Source of the DNA: Streptomyces xanthophaeus
GTDB lineage: Bacteria > Actinomycetota > Actinomycetes > Streptomycetales > Streptomycetaceae
DNA length: 64,000 nucleotides
Assembly: GCF_000725805.1 (NCBI RefSeq)
Contig: NZ_JOFT01000012.1
Location: forward strand, 124,001 to 188,000
Reading direction: 5' to 3'
Both the position numbers and the translations under genes were made by a program. Of this stretch, positions 8,506-16,252 are shown in pieces. A model generated the notes under the pieces. That model was given only the letters and a program-made list of their open reading frames with translations. It had not been told where the DNA came from and did no database searches. Positions within the stretch are counted from its first letter, which is position 1, and each line of letters starts with the position of its first letter.

Positions 8506-9283
8506 CCGCCCGCAAGGCCGGTGCGTAGGCCTCCAGTTCCGTACGGGAGACCAGGAAGGTGACGGTGGTGATGCTGACCCCGCCGACCGGGCGGCCGTCC
8601 GGGCCGAGGACGGCGGCGCCGATGCAGCGGATGCTGGGCTCGTTCTCCTCGTCGTCCAGGGCGAATCCCCGGCTCCGGACCGCCGTCAGCTCCGCCTGCA
8701 GCGCCTGCGCGGTGGTGAGCGTGTGCGGGGTGCGGCGCGGGAGTCCGGTGGCGCGGACCAGGGCCCGTACCTCCCCGGCCGGCAGATGGGCCAGGACGCT
8801 CTTGCCGATGGCGGTCGTGTGCAGGGGCATGCGCATGCCGATCCGGGAGGCGGTGTGGAACGGCTGGTCGCCCTCCACCTTCCGGATGTAGGTGATCGTC
8901 TCCCCGCTGTGCAGGGCGAGGTGGACCGTCTGGCCCGTGGCCCGCTGCAACTCGCCGAGGATCCGGCCGATGCCCGCCGGCTCACCTCCGCCGACCAGGG
9001 CGGACAGTTCGCGCAACCGCGGCCCCACCCCGTAGCGGCTCTCGCCCTCCACGCGGACGAAGCCCTGCTCTACCAGCGAGGCGAGGATGCGGAAGGTGCT
9101 CGACTTCGGGACCGCGGCCGCTGCCGTCACATCGGTCAGACGGTGCGGACCGCCGGGCGCGGCCACCGCCTCCAGGACGCGCAGCGACTTCTCCAGCGCG
9201 GAACCGGCCGCCGAGGTCCGGCCCCCGCGCCCGCCTCCTGCCGTTTCCTCCGCTGGTTCTTCCGCTGCTTCTTCCGTTGACAC
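8477..9283 (-). CDS. IclR-family transcriptional regulator of the KDG operon
   Basis: 268 residues, GTG start at 9283 behind AGGAG. A low-complexity Glu/Ala/Gly N-terminus precedes the winged helix-turn-helix (about 30-90, LTDVTAAAAVPKSSTFRILASL) and the IclR effector domain (about 100-268) with its signature DDEENEPSIRCIGAAV. Transcribed divergently from the KDPG aldolase/KDG kinase pair, with an 87-bp gap that contains a 17-bp palindrome of IclR-operator type. By analogy with other IclR proteins beside 2-keto-3-deoxygluconate genes it probably senses KDG or a related sugar acid and represses both directions; this is inference from position. Confidence 0.9.
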   Translation of the reverse strand: MSTEEAAEEPAEETAGGGRGGRTSAAGSALEKSLRVLEAVAAPGGPHRLTDVTAAAAVPKSSTFRILASLVEQGFVRVEGESRYGVGPRLRELSALVGGGEPAGIGRILGELQRATGQTVHLALHSGETITYIRKVEGDQPFHTASRIGMRMPLHTTAIGKSVLAHLPAGEVRALVRATGLPRRTPHTLTTAQALQAELTAVRSRGFALDDEENEPSIRCIGAAVLGPDGRPVGGVSITTVTFLVSRTELEAYAPALRAATEALAPLL

Positions 9284-9307
9284 GGGATCTCCTGGCCTGT
9301 GTAAGGT
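9277..9307 (+). promoter_or_regulatory. Promoter of the KDPG aldolase operon
   Basis: TTGACA (9277-9282) and TAAGGT (9302-9307) with a 19-nt spacer form a housekeeping-type promoter. The -35 box overlaps the first codon of the divergent IclR gene. The -10 overlaps the dre-like palindrome. Confidence 0.5.
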
Positions 9308-9315
9308 CTAGACCA
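9304..9315. promoter_or_regulatory. DasR-type (dre-like) palindrome
   Basis: AGGTCTAGACCA matches the 12-bp core of the dre consensus TGGTCTAGACCA at 11 of 12 positions and lies on the putative -10 of the KDPG aldolase promoter. Position and match suggest DasR control, but flanking bases outside the core do not fit. Confidence 0.45.
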
Positions 9316-9339
9316 AATGGTTCCGGTACACGATACTGC

Positions 9340-9356
9340 GTTCCACTACGTGGAAC
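9340..9356. promoter_or_regulatory. IclR-type operator
   Basis: GTTCCACTACGTGGAAC is a perfect palindrome (7-bp arms, 3-nt centre) between the putative transcription start and the ribosome binding site of the KDPG aldolase gene. IclR proteins often bind GTTCC...GGAAC dyads, so it is the best candidate for the adjacent IclR regulator's site. Confidence 0.6.
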
Positions 9357-9370
9357 AAAGGGAGGGTTCC

Positions 9371-10021
9371 TTGTCCTGCCATCCGTACGCGGTCATAGCC
9401 GCCCAGCGGCTGCTGCCCGTGCTGCGCAACGCCGACGCGGACGAGGCCGTCCGGCAGGCCACGGCCCTGCTGGCGGCGGGCTGCCGCGCCGTGGAGCTGA
9501 CCACCTCCACGCCCGGCTGGCCCGGGGCCGTCACCCGCACCGCCCCGCTCACCGACGCGCACGGCCGCCGCGCCGTCGTCGGCGTCGGCACCGTCACCAC
9601 CACCGCGCAGGCCGAGGCCGCCCTGGACGCGGGCGCCGCCTTCCTCGTCTCCCCGTACCCGGCCCCCGAGGTCCGCGAGGTCGCCGACCGCCGCGCCGCG
9701 GTCTTCCTCGAAGGCGGCTTCACCCCCGGCGAGATCGCCGCAGCCGCCCGGTCCGGGGGAGCGGCGAAGGTCTTCCCCGCCCATGTCGGCGGACCGCGGT
9801 ACCTCCGCTCCCTGAGGGCCGTCCTCCCCGGGGCCCTGATCGTCCCGACCGGCGGCATCAGGCCCGGCGACGTCCACGACTGGCTGGCCGCCGGAGCGAC
9901 GGCCGTCGGCATCGGTGACGGCCTGCCCGCCGACCCGGCCGAACTGGCCGCCCTCTTCGCCGAACTGGCCCGGCCGTGCTGCGCCGACTGCACCGACCGC
10001 ACCGCGGGGACCCGCCGGTGA
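9371..10021 (+). CDS. eda: 2-dehydro-3-deoxyphosphogluconate (KDPG) aldolase
   Basis: Class I aldolase cleaving KDPG to pyruvate and glyceraldehyde 3-phosphate. TTG start at 9371 is chosen because AGGGAGG ends six bases upstream and the family alignment begins at AAQRLLPVLR; the upstream in-frame codons cover the operator. The 216-residue product has the catalytic Glu42 in AVELTT, the Schiff-base Lys133 in AAKVFPAH (usual form KFFPA), and the phosphate loop PTGGIRPGDVHDWL. Its stop overlaps the GTG of the kinase gene, so the two are translationally coupled. Together they take KDG to triose phosphate and pyruvate. Confidence 0.92.
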   Translation: MSCHPYAVIAAQRLLPVLRNADADEAVRQATALLAAGCRAVELTTSTPGWPGAVTRTAPLTDAHGRRAVVGVGTVTTTAQAEAALDAGAAFLVSPYPAPEVREVADRRAAVFLEGGFTPGEIAAAARSGGAAKVFPAHVGGPRYLRSLRAVLPGALIVPTGGIRPGDVHDWLAAGATAVGIGDGLPADPAELAALFAELARPCCADCTDRTAGTRR

Positions 10022-11028
10022 CCGGGCCCGCCGCCGCGGCTGCGTACGACGTCCTCGTCCTCGGAGAGGTCCTCGTCGAGGTCCACGCCGACACCGCCCT
10101 GCGGGACGCCGCCGACGGGACCCCGGCCCGGATCTCCTACTCCGGCGACGCCCTCAACGCGGCGGCCGCCGCGGCAGCCGCCGGGGCCCGTACCGCCCTC
10201 CTCGCCGTGGTCGGCGACGACGAGCTCAGCGTCCCGCTGCTGCGCCGGGCCGCCGAACTCGGCGTGGACGTCTCCCACGTGCGCCGGGCCCCGCGGCCCA
10301 ACGGCGCCTACCTGCTGTGCGCCGACACCGAGGGCGACCGGGACTTCGTCTACTGGCGGGAGCGGAGCGCCGGTTCCACCCTCTCGGTCCGGCACGTGGC
10401 GTCCTGGCGCGACCTGCTGACCCGCTCCAGGTCCCTGGTCACCAGCGGCATCACGGGCGCGCTCGCGCCGAGCAGCCGCCAGGCCGTGCTGGCCGCCGCC
10501 GAGACGGTGCATTCGGCGGGCGGGCACCTCTCCTACGACCCCAACTTCCGGTCCCGGCTCACCGGCCGCGACGGGGCGCGGGAGCTACTGGCCCGGCTCG
10601 CCCCGTTGACCGGACTGCTCAAGACCTCCTGTCCGGCCGACGCGCTGGCCCTCGTGGACACCGACGACCCGCTTACCGCAGCCGCCCGCTACCGGGCGCT
10701 CGGCGCCCGTACCGTCGCCGTCACCGCGGGCGCCGACCGCCTGCTGCTCGCCGAGGACGGGACGGTGACCTGGCACTCCGTCCCCGCGAACCCCGCTCCC
10801 GTCGACGCGACCGGCGCCGGGGACTGCTTCACCGGCACCGTCACCGCCCGGCTCGTCCTCGGCGACACCCTGGAGGAGGCCGTGGCCCACGGCACGGCCG
10901 CCGCCTCGCTCTCGGTGTCCGGACGCGGCGGCACCGGCTACGTGCCGCCGTTCTGGCGGACGGCGGAACTGGCCGCCGCCCACCGGCGCGCGCGGATGCG
11001 GGCACGGGAGGTGGCGGACGAGGGCTGA
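10018..11028 (+). CDS. kdgK: PfkB-family sugar kinase, probable 2-keto-3-deoxygluconate kinase
   Basis: 336 residues, GTG start at 10018 overlapping the aldolase stop (GTGA). Ribokinase/PfkB fold: N-terminal substrate loop SYSGDALNAAAAAAAAGA (the GG of the first PfkB signature is replaced), and C-terminal signature DATGAGDCFTG at 263-273 with catalytic base Asp269 and anion hole GAG. Pairing with the aldolase under an IclR regulator makes KDG the likely substrate, giving KDPG. Other hexose or ketose substrates of the family cannot be ruled out. No KDG transporter or upstream dehydratase lies in this operon. Confidence 0.85.
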   Translation: MTGPAAAAAYDVLVLGEVLVEVHADTALRDAADGTPARISYSGDALNAAAAAAAAGARTALLAVVGDDELSVPLLRRAAELGVDVSHVRRAPRPNGAYLLCADTEGDRDFVYWRERSAGSTLSVRHVASWRDLLTRSRSLVTSGITGALAPSSRQAVLAAAETVHSAGGHLSYDPNFRSRLTGRDGARELLARLAPLTGLLKTSCPADALALVDTDDPLTAAARYRALGARTVAVTAGADRLLLAEDGTVTWHSVPANPAPVDATGAGDCFTGTVTARLVLGDTLEEAVAHGTAAASLSVSGRGGTGYVPPFWRTAELAAAHRRARMRAREVADEG

Positions 11029-11051
11029 CGGGGACTGACGGACGGCCAGGT

Positions 11052-11083
11052 GGGGGCAGGGGCAGGGGCAGGGGCAGGGTGGG
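11052..11083 (+). repeat. G-rich tandem repeat with quadruplex potential
   Basis: Consecutive GGGGCA units followed by GGGTGGG sit between the convergent kinase and aldo/keto reductase genes. Several G runs of three or more separated by one or two bases can fold as a G-quadruplex. No T-tailed terminator is seen here, so it may serve as the barrier between the two transcripts. Confidence 0.55.
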
Positions 11084-11111
11084 TGGCGTCCGGCGGCCGG
11101 GGCGTCCCGTC

Positions 11112-11999
11112 CTACGCGGCTCCGAGCCGGGCCATCTCCTGCGGTGACAGGCGCACCGCCCCGGCGGCGACGTTCTCCACGAGGTGGTCCGGATTGCCGG
11201 TGCCCGGGATCGCCAGCACGTGCGGCCCCCGGCTGAGCGTCCACGCCAGCCGCAGCTGGGCAGCCGACACGCCGTGGGCCCCGGCCACGGCATGGACCTG
11301 CTCACCGTCCTGCTCGACCACCCCCGCCTCCTTGCCCGCACCGGCGATGGCGAAGAAGGGCACGAAGGCGACGCCCTGTTCCCCGCACAGGTCGAGGAAG
11401 GCGTGGTCCTCGGCGGGGGAGCCGATTCCGTACGGGTTCTGCACGCACACCACCGGCGCGATGGCCTGCGCCTCGGCGAGGTGGTCGGGCCGGGCGTTGG
11501 AGATCCCCAGGTGCCGGATCAGCCCGGCCGTGCGGAGCTCGGCGAGGGCGCCGAAGTGCTCGGCCACCGATCCGCTGGTCTCCCGGCGCGGGATGCGCAG
11601 GTTGACCACGTCGAGGTGGTCCCGGCCCAGTTGGCGCAGGTTCTCCTCGACCTGCCCGCGCAGCTGCCCGGGCTCCGCCCACCACCAGTTCCCGGCCGGG
11701 TCGCGGCCCGGACCCACCTTGGTGGTGATGACGAGGTCGTCGGCGTACGGGGCGAGCGCACGGTTGATCAGCTCGTTCGCGGAACGCAGCGGGGAGAAGT
11801 AGAACGCGGCGGTGTCGATGTGGTTGACGCCCAGTTCCAGCGCCCGGCGCAGCACGGCGGTGACCCGGTCGCGGTCGCTGGGGGAGCCGTCGGCGAGGTG
11901 GGTGAGCCGCATGGCGCCGAAGCCGAGCCGGTTGACGGTCAGGTCGCCGAGGGTCCAGGTGCCGGAAGCGGCCGCGTCGATCTTCGCAGTGGTCATCAT
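11112..11999 (-). CDS. Aldo/keto reductase lacking the catalytic histidine
   Basis: NAD(P)H-dependent oxidoreductase, 295 residues, TIM barrel. Asp and Tyr of the tetrad are in HIDTAAFYFSP, Lys in VITTKVG, and the cofactor region GISNARPDHLAEA is present. At the place where the family has its fourth residue (QLH or IHW after the DL strand) this protein reads LDVVNLR, so the canonical His is missing, as in some actinobacterial AKRs. Start could be either ATG of the doublet at 11996-11999. Single gene; substrate unknown. Confidence 0.87.
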   Translation of the reverse strand: MMTTAKIDAAASGTWTLGDLTVNRLGFGAMRLTHLADGSPSDRDRVTAVLRRALELGVNHIDTAAFYFSPLRSANELINRALAPYADDLVITTKVGPGRDPAGNWWWAEPGQLRGQVEENLRQLGRDHLDVVNLRIPRRETSGSVAEHFGALAELRTAGLIRHLGISNARPDHLAEAQAIAPVVCVQNPYGIGSPAEDHAFLDLCGEQGVAFVPFFAIAGAGKEAGVVEQDGEQVHAVAGAHGVSAAQLRLAWTLSRGPHVLAIPGTGNPDHLVENVAAGAVRLSPQEMARLGAA

Positions 12000-12177
12000 C
12001 CGACCGTACCGGGCCCCGCGGGCCCTGCGACGAGGGGCGGCCCGGCGGGCCCCGTGCGGCCGACCGCGTCCTGCGGGAGTCGTGGCGCGGGCGTGGAGTG
12101 ACGCCGCCGGGCCGGATCGGTGTCCGCGGCCCGGCGGCGCCGGTCGGTGGGGGCGGGCCCCCTCGGGGGCCTGTGCG

Positions 12178-13512
12178 TCAGCGGCCGCGCAGACCCCGGT
12201 CGACGGCCTTCAGCAGCTCGCCGTCGGAGGTGTCCGCGTCCAGCGACCAGAACATCGCACCGCCCAGGTCCTCCTCGCGGACGTACTGCGCCTTGGTGCG
12301 CAGTACCTGCGGGTCGTCGTAGGTCCACAGGGTGGTTCCGTCGAAGAGCCAGGCGTGTCCGCCCCGCCGGTCGCGGTGCACCTGGTAGCTGCCCGCATCG
12401 GCCAGCTTCTTCAGCTCCTTGTAGTCCTCGTACCCGGCGGCCCAGGTGGCGGGCGCCGGGCCGGTCGCGGGCTGGCCCATGCCGTCCCCGCCGCCGCTGA
12501 CCCCGGTCCAGCCCTGCCCGTAGAACGGCATGCCCACGACCAGCTTGTGGGCGGGCGCGCCGCGCCGCTTCCAGGCGTCCACCGTGCCGGCGACGCTGAA
12601 GTCGTTGCGGGCGCGCAGCGCGGACTGCTGGGCGGTGGTCTTCTCGCCGGAGACGTGGAAGTCGTAGCCCTGGAGGTTCACGAAGTCGAAGTCCCGCATG
12701 ATCTTGCGGACGTCGAAGCCCGCGTCGATCTTCGCGGGGGCGGTCGGCACGAAGGCCGTCAGCTCGTAGGCGGACTTCCTGCGCTGGCTGCGGCTGTAGG
12801 CGTCGAGCTGCGTGCGGAACTCCTTCACGAGGGCGGTGAAGTTCTGCTTGTCCTCCGGCCGGAACTTCGTGTCCGCGTCGCCTTCCGAACCCGGCCACTC
12901 CCAGTCGAGGTCGATGCCGTCGAAGAGCCCGGCGGCCGCGCCCGCACCTCCGCGGGTGCCGTCCTGCGGCAGGTTGCCCTTGATGTAGAGGTCGATGCAG
13001 GACTCCACGAAGGCCTTGCGGGACGCCGGGGTGAGGGCGGCGTCGGAGAAGTGGGTGGACCAGCTCCAGCCGCCCAGGGAGATCAGGACCTTGAGGCCCG
13101 GGTGCTTGGCCTTCAGCTCGCGCAGCTGGTTGAAGTTCCCGGCGAGCGGCTGGTCCCAGGTGTCGGCGACGCCGTCGACGGAGTTCGCCGCGTCGAGGGG
13201 CCGGGCGTAGTCGGCCCAGGCGTCGGCTTCGCCGGGCACGTTCCCCGTGAAGCACTTGCCTTCCGCGCTGACGTTGCCGAAGGCGTAGTTGATGTGCGTC
13301 AGCTTGGCGGCCGAACCGTTCGCTTCGAGGTCCTGGACCTGGAAGTCCCGTCCGTAGACGCCCCATTGGGTGAAGTAGCCGACTTTTCTGTACGAGCGGT
13401 CGTGCCCGCCCGTCCGGTCGTCACCGTGCGCGCCGGCGGCGGGCGCGAAGGCGGTCAGCAGGGAGAGGGAGCAGGCGGCGACGGTCAGCCTGCCGAGCGT
13501 GCTGCGGCGCAT
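12178..13512 (-). CDS. Secreted GH18 chitinase
   Basis: 444-residue exported enzyme hydrolysing chitin beta-1,4 bonds with retention. A Sec signal peptide (1-28, ending AAGAHG) is followed by a GH18 barrel with SLGGWSWS, the catalytic DGIDLDWEWPG motif (Asp198, Asp201, Asp203, acid Glu205) and a chitinase insertion domain near GMPFYGQGW. No carbohydrate-binding domain is fused, so it resembles the catalytic-only chitinases of subfamily A. ATG 13512 has AAGGAAG five bases upstream. The promoter carries a DasR-type operator, implying induction by chitin breakdown products. Confidence 0.94.
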   Translation of the reverse strand: MRRSTLGRLTVAACSLSLLTAFAPAAGAHGDDRTGGHDRSYRKVGYFTQWGVYGRDFQVQDLEANGSAAKLTHINYAFGNVSAEGKCFTGNVPGEADAWADYARPLDAANSVDGVADTWDQPLAGNFNQLRELKAKHPGLKVLISLGGWSWSTHFSDAALTPASRKAFVESCIDLYIKGNLPQDGTRGGAGAAAGLFDGIDLDWEWPGSEGDADTKFRPEDKQNFTALVKEFRTQLDAYSRSQRRKSAYELTAFVPTAPAKIDAGFDVRKIMRDFDFVNLQGYDFHVSGEKTTAQQSALRARNDFSVAGTVDAWKRRGAPAHKLVVGMPFYGQGWTGVSGGGDGMGQPATGPAPATWAAGYEDYKELKKLADAGSYQVHRDRRGGHAWLFDGTTLWTYDDPQVLRTKAQYVREEDLGGAMFWSLDADTSDGELLKAVDRGLRGR

Positions 13513-13569
13513 GGGCTTCCTTTGCGGATGCGGGGAACGGAGCGGGTGCGCGTGCGCTGTGCAAGCCGG

Positions 13570-13599
13570 AAACTATTGGTCTGGACCAGAGTGGGTCAA
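13570..13599 (-). promoter_or_regulatory. Chitinase promoter
   Basis: On the minus strand TTGACC (13594-13599) and TAGTTT (13570-13575) are separated by 18 nt, a good housekeeping promoter about 60 bp upstream of the chitinase start. The spacer is filled by the dre element. Confidence 0.6.
13575..13590. promoter_or_regulatory. DasR operator (dre) in the chitinase promoter
   Basis: ATTGGTCTGGACCAGA contains TGGTCTGGACCA, an 11 of 12 match to the dre core TGGTCTAGACCA. It lies between the -35 and -10 boxes, where a bound repressor would exclude RNA polymerase. DasR control of Streptomyces chitinases through such sites is established. Confidence 0.75.
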
Positions 13600-13653
13600 G
13601 GGGGTGGACCGAAGTGACGCCCGACGGGCCGTGATCGGCCGGTTACGGCAGAC

Positions 13654-13691
13654 CTCGCTGGGCGACCTCGTCACCGAGGCCGCCCAGCGAG
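13654..13691. other. Long hairpin upstream of the tRNA
   Basis: A 17-bp stem with one mismatch (13654-13670 with 13675-13691) and a 4-nt loop. There is no T run, so termination is uncertain. The rest of 13600-13897 shows no gene. Confidence 0.4.
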
Positions 13692-13897
13692 GGCGAACTG
13701 CACCGCGGCCGGGCCCGCGTCCGGCCCGCGTCCGCCGTCTCACCGACCGGACATCGGGCAGGCCGGTTCCGGCCGCAGGAACCCGTCAGGCGTCCCGCTG
13801 ACCAGGGGAATTCGCTCCGGCCGGGCACATTCCACCCGGTTGGCCCACGAATTCGGTGGATCTTCGGGTCGCGCCGTGTCATGGTTGGTCTCGCCGA

Positions 13898-13971
13898 AGG
13901 GGTGTAGCTCAGCTGGTCAGAGCGCCGGTCTCCAAAACCGAAGGCCGCAGGTTCGAATCCTGCCGCCCCTG
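13898..13971 (+). tRNA. tRNA-Trp (anticodon CCA)
   Basis: The acceptor stem pairs AGGGGTG (13898-13904) with CGCCCCT (13964-13970). The D-arm GCTCAGCTGGTCAGAGC, the anticodon loop CTCCAAA with CCA at 13932-13934, and the T-arm GCAGG-TTCGAAT-CCTGC are complete. Discriminator G73 agrees with tryptophan identity. The genome encodes GCA after the stem, so full CCA is added enzymatically. The top anticodon-stem pair is a C-A mismatch. Confidence 0.95.
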
Positions 13972-13990
13972 CAAAGAGTTGCCAGCAGTA

Positions 13991-14032
13991 CGCCGCCGGG
14001 CCGGACCCTCCAAAGGGTCCGGCCCGGCGGCG
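13991..14032 (+). terminator. Terminator hairpin after tRNA-Trp
   Basis: A perfect 19-bp GC-rich stem (13991-14009 with 14014-14032) with loop CCAA, 20 nt beyond the tRNA 3' end. There is no long T run, typical of high-GC actinomycete terminators. Confidence 0.7.
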
Positions 14033-14082
14033 TTGCGGGGCCCGGGCGTCGTCTCATCGTCTCGTCGTCTACTGTCCGGTGG

Positions 14083-15573
14083 ATGGGGAACGGGGCGGCG
14101 ACCGGCGAGGGATGGGCCGGGCTGGAATACGGGGACGCGGTCGGGGAGCGCCTGCGCGCGGCCCGCCGCGACGGCCTGGCCTGGAACCGGGCCGCCCCCG
14201 ACGAGATCCTGGTGCGGCTGCTCGACACCACCCCCGCGCTGCTCTGGCGCCGTGACCTGTCCGACGCGGTCCTGCACGCGGCCGCCGGACACCCCGACCG
14301 AGCCGTCCACGGCCGCCTGGCCGAGACCGCCGTGCACACCGGGATGGCGCCCGGGCACTGGGCCAGGCTGCTCGCCGTGGCCGACCCGCGCAGCCGCTAC
14401 CTGGCCCTGTGGGCCGCGGGCGACGCGGGCGCCCGACTGACCGACCCGGCGTACGCGTCCGTCGCCGCCGACCCCTCGGCCCGGATCCGCGAGGAGGCGG
14501 CCCGGCTGCCCGCGCTGCCCCTGCCGCTGCGGACCGAGCTGGCGGCCGACCCCGAACCGAGGGTCCGGGCCGCCGCCTGCGCGGCAGGCTGGCCGGCGCT
14601 GGGCGCCGAGGCCAGGGCCCGGCTGGCAGCGGACCCCGCCCCGGCCGTACGGACCGCGGTCACCCTCGCCCGGCACGAGGAGGCCCCGCTCACCGCCGCC
14701 GTCCTCGAAGCCGCGCAGGGCGGCCGCCACCTGATCCCGCACCACCGGCTGGAGCGGGGGCTCGCGCTCCGGCTCACGGGCGACGAGGACCCGTCCACCC
14801 GGCGGGCCCTGGCCGAGAACCCCTACCTGGACGCGGACCTCGTCGCACGGCTCGCCACCGACCCGGACGACGGCGTACGCCTCGCGGTGTCCCTGCGGCC
14901 CGGGCTGACGGAGGAACAGCGGGCCGCCGTCCGCGTGGACATCGACCCGCGGCAGAGCCGGAGCCCCCTCCCGTGGGTCGAGGCCCTGCACGAGGACCCG
15001 CAGGCCATGCGCCGCCTCGCCGCCTCCGCGCACCTCCTGGTGCGCAGCAGCGTCGCCACGGCCCGGCGGCTGCCACCCGACGTGGTGGAGCGGCTGGCCC
15101 GGGACGAGGACCGGGTCGTACGGCTCTTCCTCGCCGAGCACTGCGAGGACGCGCCCGCCGAGATGCTGCTGGAGGTCTGGCTGTGGTGGAACGGCAGCCT
15201 GTCCACCCCCGACCGGCCCTACGGTCACCCGAACTTCCCGGGCCGCGACCTGCTGCGGTACGCCGAGGACCCGCACCCCCGGCTGCGCCAGCTCGCCCTC
15301 GACGACCCGGACTCCACGCCCGCACTGGTGGAACGCTTCAGCGCCGACGAGGACCCGGAGGTCAGGCTCCGCGCGGCGACCGATCCACGGCTCTCGCCCG
15401 ACACGGCGGTACGGCTGCTCGGGGACCCCGCCCAGGGCGTACGGGCGACCGCCGCCCGGCACCCCCGCCTCCCGGCTCCGGTCCTGGCGGCTCTGCTCTC
15501 CGCCGAGGACACGGCGGAAGCAGCCGCACGCAATCCGTGGCTGCCGGTCGCGGTCATGGAGCGGATGCTCTAG
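14083..15573 (+). CDS. HEAT/leucine-rich-variant repeat protein
   Basis: 496 residues of unknown function. Start at ATG 14083, the first after the tRNA terminator; the frame is open further upstream through the tRNA, which cannot be coding. The sequence is a solenoid of about 24-residue helical repeats with the pattern DPxxxVRxAxAxxP (AADPEPRVRAAACA, ATDPDDGVRLAVS, SADEDPEVRLRAATDP), resembling the leucine-rich-variant or HEAT type that acts as a protein-binding scaffold. No signal peptide or membrane helix. The next gene is 118 bp downstream and probably has its own promoter. Confidence 0.75.
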   Translation: MGNGAATGEGWAGLEYGDAVGERLRAARRDGLAWNRAAPDEILVRLLDTTPALLWRRDLSDAVLHAAAGHPDRAVHGRLAETAVHTGMAPGHWARLLAVADPRSRYLALWAAGDAGARLTDPAYASVAADPSARIREEAARLPALPLPLRTELAADPEPRVRAAACAAGWPALGAEARARLAADPAPAVRTAVTLARHEEAPLTAAVLEAAQGGRHLIPHHRLERGLALRLTGDEDPSTRRALAENPYLDADLVARLATDPDDGVRLAVSLRPGLTEEQRAAVRVDIDPRQSRSPLPWVEALHEDPQAMRRLAASAHLLVRSSVATARRLPPDVVERLARDEDRVVRLFLAEHCEDAPAEMLLEVWLWWNGSLSTPDRPYGHPNFPGRDLLRYAEDPHPRLRQLALDDPDSTPALVERFSADEDPEVRLRAATDPRLSPDTAVRLLGDPAQGVRATAARHPRLPAPVLAALLSAEDTAEAAARNPWLPVAVMERML

Positions 15574-15623
15574 TGCCGTGACCCGGACGACGGTGACGGT
15601 CGCCTCGGGGCGGACGGCTCCGA

Positions 15624-15650
15624 TGTCACCTTCTCGGCAGCTGTCCTGTC
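15624..15650 (+). promoter_or_regulatory. Candidate ECF41-type promoter
   Basis: TGTCACC (15624-15630), 16 nt, then TGTC (15647-15650) resembles the ECF41 target consensus TGTCACA-N16-CGTC, and stands 42 bp upstream of the CMD gene. This would let the sigma factor of the same operon control its own expression. Confidence 0.5.
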
Positions 15651-15691
15651 CTACCTCCAGAGAGATCCGCCCGGAAGCCTGGAGGCTCGAC

Positions 15692-16252
15692 ATGACCGCC
15701 CGCATCTCGCTCACCCCGCCCCGCACCCTGCTGAACCGCATCGGGTCCTGGTACTCGCGGCGGATGTACGGCCAGGTGCTCGAACCCGGGCTCGCGATCG
15801 GCCACAACCCGAAGGTCCTGCTCGGCTACGTCAAGCTGGAGCGCTCCGTAGCCAAGTGGAACGCGCTCGAACCGGCCCTGAGGCATCTCGCCGTGATGAC
15901 CACAGCGGCCCGGATCAACTGCTCCTGGTGCATGGACTTCGGCCACTGGGAAGCCGGCGAACTCGGCCTGCCGCTCGACAAGATCGACCGGGTCCCGCAG
16001 TGGCGCGACCACCGAGAGGCCTTCACCGAGCTGGAACTCCAGGTGATGGAGTACGCCGAGGCCATGAGCGAGACCGAGCCCCGCGTCACCGACGGACTCG
16101 CCGAGGCGCTGCTCCAGCGACTGGGCGAGGCCGCCTTCGTGGAGCTCACCGCCATGATCGCCCTGGAGAACTGGCGCTCCCGGATGAACAGCGCCTTCGG
16201 CCTGACCAGCCAGGGCTTCTCCGAGGCCTGCGCGGTACCGTCGCGTCCATGA
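15692..16252 (+). CDS. Carboxymuconolactone decarboxylase/AhpD-like protein of an ECF41 operon
   Basis: 186 residues from ATG 15692, seven bases after CTGGAGG. All-helical CMD/AhpD fold with the redox CxxC-H motif CSWCMDFGHWEAG; the cysteines and following His act as a peroxidase or disulfide site in AhpD. The upstream in-frame codons (from 15578) are rejected because they cover the promoter. Stop codon overlaps the sigma gene's ATG (ATGA). CMD-like genes are the established partners and targets of ECF41 sigma factors, so it is the likely output of this regulatory unit. Confidence 0.88.
   Translation: MTARISLTPPRTLLNRIGSWYSRRMYGQVLEPGLAIGHNPKVLLGYVKLERSVAKWNALEPALRHLAVMTTAARINCSWCMDFGHWEAGELGLPLDKIDRVPQWRDHREAFTELELQVMEYAEAMSETEPRVTDGLAEALLQRLGEAAFVELTAMIALENWRSRMNSAFGLTSQGFSEACAVPSRP

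Noticed and set aside
13840..14082. Open frame continuing upstream of the HEAT/LRV protein through the tRNA
   Set aside because: It reads across tRNA-Trp and its terminator hairpin, which cannot be coding. The start was moved to ATG 14083.
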